From Whitmania pigra (Eukaryota > Annelida > Clitellata > Hirudinida > Haemopidae), in contig JAJTWR010000113.1 in the NCBI GenBank assembly GCA_021613335.1, positions 1,768,501-1,832,500 on the forward strand: DNA of 64,000 nucleotides. The letters are read 5' to 3'. The notes below the pieces were generated by a model, which was not told the DNA's origin, did no database searches, and saw only the letters and a list, made by a program, of their open reading frames with translations. The translations under genes were made by a program, and so were the position numbers. This document shows, one piece after another, positions 49,063-61,200 of this stretch; positions within the stretch are counted from its first letter, which is position 1, and each line of letters begins with the position of its first letter.

Positions 49063-50519
49063 GGCGAAGCCTCAACATGTGCTAATAATAAGTACGTCCA
49101 TATGTATGGAATTACTCAGAATTTCCAGTGAATCGTATCAAGCAAAAACCTGCTAAATCTGAATTATTAAGCTTACCAAACTTACAACAATGTCAAATTC
49201 TCTTAAAATCAATGTAAGCATTGCAACATCTAGCAAAACGTAACTCATTACCCCACTTCATTATCTTCCGGGTCAGTCATATTTACTATTTTCAGCGCGT
49301 TTGACATGCCCTCGAGCAGTTTAATCGACGCCGAGTTAAATTGGTATTTAGGAACAAGTTTTGCTAATTGATTAATAATTATTTGACTAAATAGCTTATT
49401 TTTTCAATTACAGGATTTGAAAACTTATTGTGTGTTTTGGGTATGATTGCGTTAAAAAGAATCACTTTGATAGAAAGCTATTAGCTTTAGATAGAAAACT
49501 ATTGCTTTAATTCATTTGATCTCCTAAAAGTGAATATGTTATGTTTTTGATATATGAGGTTTTACACTTGATTTTATTAATTTAGATTGAAAGTAACAAA
49601 AAGTCCAGATTACAGTTGTAATTCCGGATGCATTAAAGTAGGCCAACTCAACATTCTTATAACCACGTAAGCATCTGGTTAATAATCGTGAAAGCATTTG
49701 TTCAGTATGATAAAAATGAAGAGATTGATCAAGTTCTGGAACTCATCGTGACAATTCTTGTTAAGTGATTCGATTCTGTTAAAACAAGCTAATTAAAAGC
49801 ATGTTTATTTAATGATGAGAACAACTGGCAAAAAGTTTAGAAGTCATTGAAGCTTCCCAAAACTACCACCTTGTTTTTTTGTTAATTTTTAATAACATTG
49901 TAACTTGTACAATATTACATTATTACTGAGTACTCATTTTGTTACTCCCTCTGTACAAGCGCACTGAATCTAATAAAAGTTGAAAGTTTAATTTAAATGC
50001 ATTGAAAAATAAATTCTAAATAATAAAAATGTATCCATATTTTATTAATACAAAAATTATTTGCCCAATCGTACACTTTAATAACATTTGTAATACATTG
50101 CACGATGATCATCGTCCGTCATTAAAAACTTGTCTTCCGCCAGCAGACACTTATATAATGGTAAAAACCTAGTCCTTAACGTAGCTGAAGTTAGCAGACA
50201 CTTAAATTTAATTTCTAATGCAAAATTTCAAATTATAATATATAATATAAAACTACGTTTCAAATGCATTTCAAAAATGTTTATAAATCAATTGTCGGAA
50301 GATTTTCAAATTTTTGAAGTTATTAGAAATTTTATGAATTCGTTCAAAAGTCTTCTTACTCAGTAACCATGACGACTGACGAAATGTGCATCAAAATGTT
50401 CGTTAAGATTTCTACTTTCCACATATGTATAACTTATTAGTAAAACAAATTGTGGAACAACATAAGTGCTTAAAATATTGCGAGTCATCTTAAGCGGAAG
50501 TCCTTCCATTAATTTTCGG

Positions 50520-51300
50520 GGGGCTGGTCGCATCCAGTGTCTCTGTCGGTTGGTTTTTGTCTTTCTGGCTATGAAAGGCTCTCATTGGTCCTGTTAAGCC
50601 GGTCACTATTGCCTGAACTGGAGCGACTACGAAAGCTCTCAACGGCTTCTTCACGTCGCATGCTACCTGCTTTTTACCTGCAAACTTCGACTATGCGAAG
50701 CTTTCATTGGCCTTGTTATGTCGATCGCCTCCGAGCCAGTTGCCTACAGCGTGAAAGCTCAGTGGTTTCCTCACACCGTGTACTTAATACATGCAAACTG
50801 GGCCTTATAATTTCTTTGTAGCGGGCCTTTTCGCGGTTTGGTCCGCAGTTCATATTGCTTTGCGAGTCCGCGGTCGTCCCATTTCTCCCAACAATACCTC
50901 GTCTCTCGGCCAATGATTTGGCCCCGTCGTTCGATGGATCATTCATACCAGAGACCGACGGCTTTCCTGCAGTGACATCTAAAGACATCTTCTGGCTCCT
51001 CATGCACAGATCCAGATTGAAGCTGCTTCTGCGGCCTCAGACATAGCCCTGTCATAGCCTTTGTTCTCTCTCGGCTTGACAATCCAATATTGGTGAGGAA
51101 AGTGTAGGTTGACTTACCGACTACGCCCCTTGCCCCATATGGGGAAGAAGCCTGTTCGAATTAAGAATGATGGCATCCGTCGACGGCGATAAGAGTACCT
51201 AATCCGGCCTATTTCCACTTTCTACCAGCACCAGGGAGTACCACCTAATTCTGTGACGGTCCAGTCATTTGCCTCTGCAAGAATGTTTCGCTTGGGACAT
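50520..51300. other. GC-rich island, possible 5' end of a LINE
   Basis: This 0.8-kb block is distinctly less AT-rich than its surroundings. Two diverged tandem units of about 120 bp start at 50569 (CTATGAAAGGCTCTCATTGG) and 50691 (CTATGCGAAGCTTTCATTGG). At 51270-51305 a frame reads L-C-K-N-V-S-L-G-T-W, faintly like the start of LINE endonuclease ORFs. Open frames on both strands (50537-50821 plus; 51003-50716 minus) match no family I know. Confidence 0.3.
50569..50800. repeat. Two-copy diverged tandem repeat (about 122 bp period)
   Basis: The units share CATTGGYCTTGTTA, GAAAGCTC, TCACRYCG and CTGCAAACT / ATGCAAACT landmarks in the same order. Divergence is considerable, so the duplication is old. 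Confidence 0.55.
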
Positions 51301-51312
51301 GGAAATCCATAC

Positions 51313-51416
51313 ATACTAATATTGTAATAACTCATATATAATAATATTATAATAACTCATACATAATAATATTGTAAAAACTCATATATAATAACATTGT
51401 AATAACTCATATATAA
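51313..51416. repeat. Short tandem repeat, about 26-bp unit
   Basis: Four units of AATATTGTAATAACTCATA followed by TATAATA variants. Confidence 0.75.
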
Positions 51417-52233
51417 AAAAACTTGAAGGTTAACGGATTATTAACGGCTAAGAGGTGGGGGGTGGCAAATTTTATGACCGCTCCGGATGGCAAGAGAAGT
51501 TGGTATGCTTATGTAGTACATCAATCGATGCGCTAAACCAAATGCCAAACTGAAATCTTTAATGGACGCATTTATCAAGGACTACTGATTTTTAAAACAT
51601 AACACACTGCACATTCGAATTTGATCGAAAGTCTATATTGATGGGAGGGCCCTCTTGATGGGTGTTTAAGATTTAAATTTTAAATTTTATTTTAAATGAA
51701 TCTAATTTATTAGATTATTCTATACTTTTTATTTATTTTTGTTAGAAATTTCTTGTTGCTTTTTCAACTTTTATTCAAAAAAAAGTAAATGGAACAAAAT
51801 TATGAGGATTTACAGTAAATTATATTTAAAATATCACAATAAGAGGAATTCAGGAAATGTTAACAATAAATGTCATTTACGGTCCACAAGGTTGCTCCTT
51901 CTCGTGGCGGGATTAATTTGGCTAATTTAAAATATTTTCAACATCCTTCAGCCAACCTTATTTTTGTATATGTATTTATATTATAGAAATATTGTATTTA
52001 TATTTATAGAAATCGATTGCATTTGCTTACGTGTAATTTGTCTTCATTAAATTCACTTCCTTATTCACTTTGTATCCAATTCACAAACAATTAACTGTGA
52101 AAAAAATATATGCGCAAAAATCAAATTTATTGAAAATGCAAAATTTTGTGAATGGCCAAGAGAGATGTTAAAAATGTAAAATACTTCTGCAAACGGGGCT
52201 TAGGAGTTAATTATTTATTTCTTATCATCACTC

Positions 52234-55200
52234 TCAACCGCCAAACACGGAGTTGACTGATCCGTTAAAAATTCGCAAATCACCCTCGGAAATACTCCTA
52301 TTAGATCCGAGGGTTTTGTTTTCAGAATCCACATTGATCGGCTTCCTGGAATAAATGGAATTAGCATCGTCTGTGGCGCTTCCGAAGATGAAGTCATAAG
52401 CGAGAGGGGCGTGCAGCAACATGGCAGCGGTGATGGCCAAAGTGGCAAAGGTAAAACTCAAGAGTAGGACCCTGTCTACCACTAAAGCGACTCTCTGCCA
52501 TTCCTTTTTGCAGGCATCTCGTCTTTCCTTCTCGGCGACCATGATCTCAGTGGAGTCGATGAAGTGATGTATTCTCGACAGGGCGTTCATTATTCTTCCC
52601 CATTCTTGTTTGATCAGCAGTTCTATGGGTTTGTCTGAGTCTTCAGCATGGAAATTCTGTGTTGATCGAAAGGACAAGGATCTCTCCCTGTTGTTGCTTC
52701 TGCTGAATGAGTTGAAGGAATAGTCTAAGTTGGACGAGGGAAATACGAAGTTTGGCATTTTCGTGTTTAATTCTGCTGGGTTGATGTTGTTCGATGAATT
52801 CATGTTCTCTGAAAGTGAAATCTTGGAGCGGTCCTTCTTTGTTGCCTTTACATAAAAATAAATTAACTCCATGAAATAATTAACTTATTGAAATAATTAA
52901 CATGCATTAAAATGTTTTCATTCATACTTTGTAACCCTTTTGCTGTAATTAAGTCTAAGAAACATGAAATTTAAAACATTTATTTTTAAGTTGGACTTTA
53001 GACTTAGACTTAGACCTCTGAAATCTCTTTATAGTGAAATAGTAAAAAATATTTCAATTCTATGGAGATTGATGGCCTGCGTGTTTGAGGGTGGTTGGAG
53101 TTGATATATGGCTTATACGGGAATCAGCTTGGCCCGTGCTTGCTTTGTTCTTAATTGGATCCCGTCGAAAATGATAAATATGAGAAAAATTATAATTTAA
53201 AATGGTAGGTTATTACTATTTCCGTAGAAGACCATTACATTGAATTATTTTTCATCATCAATTTTATTTAAAATCATCTCGCACTAACTCATCTCTTGTG
53301 GAAATGATGTCACAAATTAAAAAATTAGCTACTTAATTAACGATGCAATTTCTTTCTTCTCAAGTTGTTTCGTTTTAAATCGCATTTACGCTATTGCTTT
53401 TCTTTTGGTCATCTGAAGAAGCATAACCCTGAAGCTCTTGAGAGGACAAAAAACGATTCTATGAGTCATTTCTCATCCTAATTGTCCCCTCAATTGAATT
53501 GTTCGAGTCGCAACTTACGAGGCAAAGTGCTGCTTCGTTCTTGGTGCAAGACAACTTAATTATCGACATACACTTCGACCGAGTAGAAATATTAACAGAC
53601 GTTCAGTGGTTGAAAGTTTTTGCAATTCCTTGCATTATTTTATGACTTAGACCGACAACAAAAGCATCGACAACTGCTACAAGCTTCATGGAGATCCATC
53701 CTATTCTTGGACCAGTGGAAATGTCAGAATCTCAAGATAGAGAAATTATTTCAACGTAAAATTCTTTCAAACATTAAAATTACGCCTTCTTTTCTGCGTA
53801 TCATTGCGTTAAATAACTTGTGTAAATTTTCTGATTTGTTTGTGGTTATACTTGAGTTTGCAAAAAAATTAAAATAGTTTTATTACCCCGGTAGGTTGTG
53901 ATGATGATCCGCTTGAAGCTTTCATTTGCTTATAATCATGCTCCTGCCTCCTCATGTCCTGAGTTGAAATATTTATTTAATTATTCAATTATTTGTTAAT
54001 TAATAATTACGTGGATATAAAATTATTTATTATTTAAAATATAAGCACGATAAAAATAATTTCCAAAGGACTACAGCAGCTCTTTTAAATGGAGTGGCAA
54101 GAAATAACTTGCTATCGAAAGTCGATGTGCAAATATTATTATTATTGAATTAGTACATCAAATGTCATCGAAACGATCACGATTCAAAATTTATATATTG
54201 TTAAAAACAACAATTTAAAATCTAAAAAAATAAAATAAAATAAACCTTCAAATCACATTTCTTCGAATCAGAGTTATTCTTGTTCTGCCCTCTTCTGCGA
54301 CAACACCGTTTAAAAGTGCTGCATTTTGACGTCTGCTCATTCCACCGCGCATCCATGAAGAGCACCTTGGCCAGTACCCTGAGGCAGATCAATCTGACCA
54401 GTGGGGACACGGGTTTCCCCTCGTTACCCATGTGGTGTATGTTCAGGGTGAATGCGGTCATGGCGGTTGCCAAGGAGACGATCATTATGGTGATGCCGTA
54501 GTATAGACCTGATCAGAAGTTGAAGAGATAAGAATCGATGATGATGGAGTGGATCAATAGAAATATTATTAAATGAACTATTTCACAAATTGAATGTTGA
54601 AATTGAATAACAGCAATATCACCATTCTATCCTCGAGTAGTTCGATTACTCATACGTAAATCATTTCACTAATGTTATGCTAGCGAAAAACATGAAGGTT
54701 AACGAGATCCATTTTGCAATCCTAGTTTCATTTTAATATTTGCAAAAAAATGAAACAAAATGAAACAAAATAAAACAAAATAAAACAAAACAAAATTACT
54801 TTTTTACATTTGTTTCCAAAATGGTGAGAGGCACTTATTTGTGCGATGTTTGGAAAGCTTAATGAATGGATGGACCGATGAGTGGTTTTCTATCGATGGT
54901 GTTTTACTCAAAAAGTCATTCAAAAAATCGCATATTAAAAGCAATTTGGCAGGAATAATAATAATTTCAATAACTTATTGCAATAAGATTTTATAAAAAT
55001 TTGAACAAAATTAATTTTTTGCAATGGAAAGGTAACAAAAATTACAGATTCTTAGAACGATATTATTGAATTAAAAAAAATATTAATATTAGTAACAACA
55101 TCAACAATAACAATAACAACAACTGTACGCAATAATTTCACTTTGAGTTGAGACAACAATTCAAACAATTCTTCAAACATTTGCAATAAAAGTTGAACGA

Positions 55201-58200
55201 TATTAAGAGGAATTTTATGAATAACCCATCAAACATTCTTGTATTTATTTTACATTTACTGCATTAAAAAATTATTAATAATTGTTAAATAGACTAATAA
55301 TAAAAGTCAGATTTTAATTCGTTTAAAATAACAAACAAATAATAATAATAATGAAATTTTTATTGGATAATTTTAAGAAATAAGGATTTGTTATTTGAAA
55401 TGCCGAAATACTAAATACAATGCAGCACAATTGAAATACAATATAATATAATGTAATATAATATAATATAATATAATATAATAATATAATATAATATAAT
55501 ATAATATGATATGATATGATATGATATGATATGATATGATATGATATGATATGATATGATATGATATGACATGACATGACATGACATAACATAACATACA
55601 TAACATAACATAACATAACATAACATAACATAACATAACATAACATAACATAACATAACATAACATAACATAACATAACATAACATAACATAACATAACA
55701 TAACATAACATAACATAACATAACATAACATAACATAATATAATATAATATATATAATATAATATAATATAATATAATATAATATAATATAATAATATAA
55801 TATAATATAATATAATATAATATAATATAATATAATAGGCTTTTCCTCTCTCGATGTTGATGTATTTAATTTTTGCTGAGGTTGGTCGCATTAATGGCCA
55901 TAAGCCCTTCGACCAGATAAATAAATAAAAATAATATAATACGATACAAAACCACAATACATTAAAATATAATATGTATTTTAGCCTAATGTAATATAAA
56001 TTGTAATAAAATAGTTTCACTCACCCACCAAAGGCAGAACATCCGACGTGGGGGGCATATTTTCTGCCACCAACATCAGAAATACCGTCATGGACAACAA
56101 CGTTGTAATGCCCATTGTCACCTTATAAATAAGTTATAATTTTAAACGAAATTAATTGAAAAAACAAATGTAAATATGAAAACATAAATTTAATAACTAA
56201 TAACGACAACTTTATTTATAAGTTAATAAAATATGTGAAATTTTGATTTTCGCGGTTGAATTAATATAACTGTGTTGCTGCGTTGAAGACTGCGTCATCA
56301 TCATCATCATCATCATCATCGCCAATAAATATCAATTTATTTAAAGGGGATGAACACTTGTAAGACTCCGTGAAACTCACGACAAATCAAAACCCATTAA
56401 ATACTACTCCTCTCTTAGTTTTCTAATTTTTAAATGTTAACATTTAAATTAATGTTAAACCAGCCGCTAAAGCAAAAATCCGCTTTTGTTTCATCTTCTT
56501 AGGAGACCTCGTGACATTTACGACCTCTTAATATGACATTTGAGGGTTGTGGCTGAGACTTGTTTGACATCTAACTCCTTTGTTAACATTTTTAAAAAGT
56601 TTAACAAATTAAATGTAAATTGTGAATTCTGAATCGGCGTAAAGCATGGATGATAACAATAAAGAATATCTCAGTAAGCATTCGTATTAATAATAATAAT
56701 AATGGCAGTAATAATAATGTTAATAAATAATTAATTAATTAATTAACATATTACAATGAATAAACATGCCTTTTCTCCAGAATCGGATGGAATGTAGAAG
56801 CCGAGAAGTGCCACGAGAGTTATGAGGAGACATGGAAGAATCATGTTGAAGACGTAAAACAAAGGTTTCCTTCGAATCTGCAGAAATATTAATTAAAAAA
56901 TTAATTAATTAATTAATTAAGTAACTATTTAATTTGCGTGCAGGTTGGCAGAATGGGTAGCCTTCCTGAATGCGGCGATAACAACAGTTGTTACGAGTCG
57001 TGTTCGAAACCCCGCCTGCACTGCCAGGGAATGTCCTCTGCTAGGGGCGCTATGTAAATGGTGAATCAATTAAAAAGCGCCTTCACATCCTAGACAGATA
57101 CATAATACATTAAAAAAAACAGATATGTTATTATTACAATTGGATATGATTAATAAAATACGATTTTTAAAATAAAGTATTAAAATGAGTTAATGTCAAA
57201 ATTCGAATTAATTCCGTTCATTGATTTGTGAGATTTCTAAACAAAATCTGCAGTTTCTATCTATAGTTGATTGAGTTTATTTATTCTGACATTAAATTCA
57301 AAATAAACACATCGCTTATTGATGAGAGTTTTAATGGAAATTCTGATTTAATTTGACATTGTAAAACTGCTGCTCGTTGAAAATATTATCATAACATGCA
57401 GTGGCAATCGGATGATTGAATGAACGATATGGAAATGGATACTAGTTTAAAGAAAAAATTACTAATAAAACCAAATAAATTATTTTTGAATGTATAGAAT
57501 TAATGCAAATTTGTTTTTATTAAAAGATTTTTCAAGATAAAGGAAAACTTTGCAATCGTTTTTTGAATCTTTTCCCGTCAATCAAAACCTTCCAAGAAAT
57601 ATCACGATAATCACTAAAGTTTTACAGTTTCAGAACACGTACCTCGAAATAATACCAATTATACAAATATCAATTGTTATTAGAAATTCAAATTATTACA
57701 GATATTTGTTAAGCTATTAACAATTATTATTGTTATAATATGTTTAACTGCGCTAAGAAACCTATCAGAAGTCCAAAAACTTGGACAACCTAATTGAACA
57801 GTTGCATGATCGTAATAAATCAAATAATTACTTTGTATGAATCAGCCCATATTCACAAGTAGAGCACCAACATAGAAAATATCTCACAGCACATTAGCTT
57901 CATAATCCAATAACGAAACACGAAAGATTCTCATGCGATGAAAATTTCTATAAACTTCATCTAAAATTTTTTATTTACAACTTTTTATTTGAAAATGTTC
58001 TTATTTAAAGTCTTTCTTTTATTAAGTGATATGAATTAAATTATTCCCTTCCAAATGACTATGAATCATTTGATCGCCCATCTACCGCAGAGGGAAACCA
58101 AATTGCAAACATCACGTCATCCCATCATGATAATATTCAATACAGCTGATATTGATTGCTGTAATTAATTAATAAATTAATTATACAACCAATTAGTTTA

Positions 58201-61200
58201 AATGATCACCTGTATGGTGTACGTTACATCAGGATATGGTTCTTCACAGCACGAATAATACACGATGTTTTTGACTGCATGGAGTTTGATGAGCGTCCAT
58301 TCACTGTTTCTGATGTAATTGGACATGTCCCCATTCTCGCCCACCTGTTTACATTTCACTACGCTCATTTTAATTCTTAAAAATAATTGTTAATAATAAT
58401 CAAATTGATTGTAATAATTAGTTACATATGCTAATAAATACATTTATTGGATAAAATTTAAAATTAATAAAAAATCAGATGTAAATCATAATAACGAAAA
58501 ATTTGGGTGATTATTATGTAATGTAATAAAATATTTACAATTTTGTTTAAAATTTAAAATCTTAAATTCAGAAGCAGTAGAAACGGCGCTTGAATAGAGT
58601 CCTGTTTTAAAATTTCAAAATTTAAATGATATTTTTATTAAAATTAATCTTAAATAAAATTATGTGATTATTATTATTATGTTTATTGTGAGTATTATGT
58701 TTATTTACAACTTAAAACTTTTTTATGCCATAAAACACAAATTGATGTTCTGAAATTTAACTTAAAAACAGATTTATAAAATCGCAACACATTCAACTAA
58801 TCCTTTGATAATTGATATCCTTTCATGGAAAAATGGTGAACAATTTTGAACATGAAAAAAATTGCAAAAGGTTTTAGATATTTTGTTGATTAAAAAGTTG
58901 CTTTTAAGTAAAAGAAAAGATTAAAGATGTGTGAACTCATCTTCTTCAAAACTTTTAAAAATATGTTGGGGATATTCGCCAAATTTTGTAATTTTTATTT
59001 AAGCTGAAATTTCTTAAAAAATATTAACCATATATAAAAATATAAATGCTTAGGTTGAAATAAATATTGAATAATAAATATTTTATGTGTGAAACAATTT
59101 TATTTGTGTTTATTTCTTTACAACAACAGCATATAAGGTAGTAAATAGTTCTCCAAAATAACAAATAATAATAATAATAACAATAATAATGTTAATAGTG
59201 AAATTATAAATTAATTTATTAATTATAATTATAATTACAATAACAATAAAATAACAGTAAAAGTAAAATAAAAGCTCTTTCATTACTAATCCCCATGCAT
59301 CAATTGATCATGTCAGAGTATAATTTGATAACTCTTTCACGCAAAATCTGAAAAGTCTCGGCGGATTAAATCGCGAAGATGTTCAAATCCTTGTTGCTTT
59401 TTAATTAGATTTAATTAGATTTTATTAAGAAATTTATTTTAATAAAATTTTAAAATTAAATAAGAACTAATAAACTTTAATAATACACAAACATATTAAA
59501 AAAAATAATTGTGGAAATATTTTTAATAATATTTGTAATAATGGTTATATTAATAATGTAATATTTGGTAAAAATTAATAACTTGTAAATAAAATTTAAC
59601 AATATTTAAAGTAGCGATTAACAATGATTTTAATAATCCAAAGTTAAATTGATGCAATTTTATTTAAACAATTTCAATAAGACATGAAAATTAGATATTT
59701 TTTAATTATTCGCCCAAATATTAATTTACAGTTAAGCTTGTATTTTCATGAATAATAACTCCCAGGTTTGTGGGTTTAATATTAATTAATTCTAGGGCTG
59801 CACATCGATTATATGTTTAATAGCGATTAGTCTCACAATTAAATATTTTAATAGAACCATCCGATTATCCAGGTAATTTCCCAAAATACTTCAATTTTTC
59901 ATCAACCATTTTATTTATACATGTAATTTAATATTTAATGTAATTTATTCAGCCAATTGCTGAGGCAAACTAGCCTGTCTATTGTCTGGAGACAGGGAGG
60001 CATGTTTGCTGTTTACGACGTGGCCAGATAAAGAAAATAAACGTTCATATGGCATTGTAGTTGATGGCAAAGCTAGGTATTTTTGTACCAGCTTAGCAAC
60101 CAGGCCATGTGATGGTGCCCAGTTTCACCACCATTTGTCCAACGGACATCCAGTTTTGTCGATAACAGTTCAGCTCTATAACGAGCCTTCGTTAGGTTAG
60201 ATGACACTGATCACCTTCGTGGAACAAGTGGTTTCTCATCTTCAGAGTTAATGTTAACATGGTACATTCGTTTTCTTTGCAGTCCTTTGCAAAAATGGCA
60301 TCGAATTTGTACTTCTCCATTGAAAATTGTTGACAAATTTTTGACAAGAATATTTCAAATAAAAAATATAGTTTTTTAAATTTAACGTATTATTATATCT
60401 CAGGAAAAATTATTAGTAAAATCCGCAGCCCTACCTAATACTATATTAACATTAATAAAATAATAATAAAATTAACATTATAATATTAGAATTGATTCTA
60501 CATTAATATTAAAGTTAATATCACAGCTTCAAAGTTGCATGTTCTTATCGTAATGTTACGACTTTTTACAGCCAGTACATTCATTTTTAAAGTTTGATTC
60601 CAAAGTAAAATCAAATAACCTAGAAAAATGCATTAAATTTCAAAGTTTTCTTGTGATAAATACACAAAAGGGTTAAAAGCAAATATAAGAGAAGTTGAAA
60701 ATTGAAAAAATAAGCTGCTCTTTGATCCAGGGACTCCAAAAAGAAAAGGACAAGGAAGACATCAAGTGAAAATAAAGATATTGTTTATTAAGAATCATGT
60801 TCGTCATCCATTATTTGTCTCTTAAACTCAAGTCATCAAATCATTGGAAGATTCAGGAATTTATATAAAAAAAAAGTTTTGTGCCCTTGTTGACTTCTTA
60901 CACGTGGTATCATGAGTGTTAAACAGGTGGATTTGTATAACAGGGTAACATAACAAAATTTTTTAATTAAAAGAACTAGAACATAAGAACATAAAACAAC
61001 TTCAAAAGCAGGAACAAATGTCAACAAAAGAACCAAACGCAAAATGACAAGACATGAAATTGTTTTGTTTTTTACGAGTTCCAGCACAACTAAAAATCTC
61101 CGGTCAAGTGTCCTTTCTCTTCTTTTACTTTCTAAAGAAATAAATTCAGAACTTGTTTTAAGGAACAAAACCTCAAATTGGAAACAAATTGGAGAAAAAT

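Larger units (their letters stand above)
49063..52233. other. Intergenic, ARAP-like 5' end to nicotinic receptor 3' end
   Basis: About 3.2 kb between two minus-strand genes. It includes the promoter of the ARAP-like gene (just above 49062), AT-rich sequence, a GC-rich island at 50520-51300 with a tandem duplication, and a short 25-bp type repeat at 51313-51415. No conserved coding exon was recognised. Confidence 0.5.

Noticed and set aside
55323..56020. Minus-strand open frames of M-L-C-Y-V and I-S-Y-H repeats, up to 209 codons
   Set aside because: They are products of the pentanucleotide array in all three frames and have no non-repeat protein similarity.
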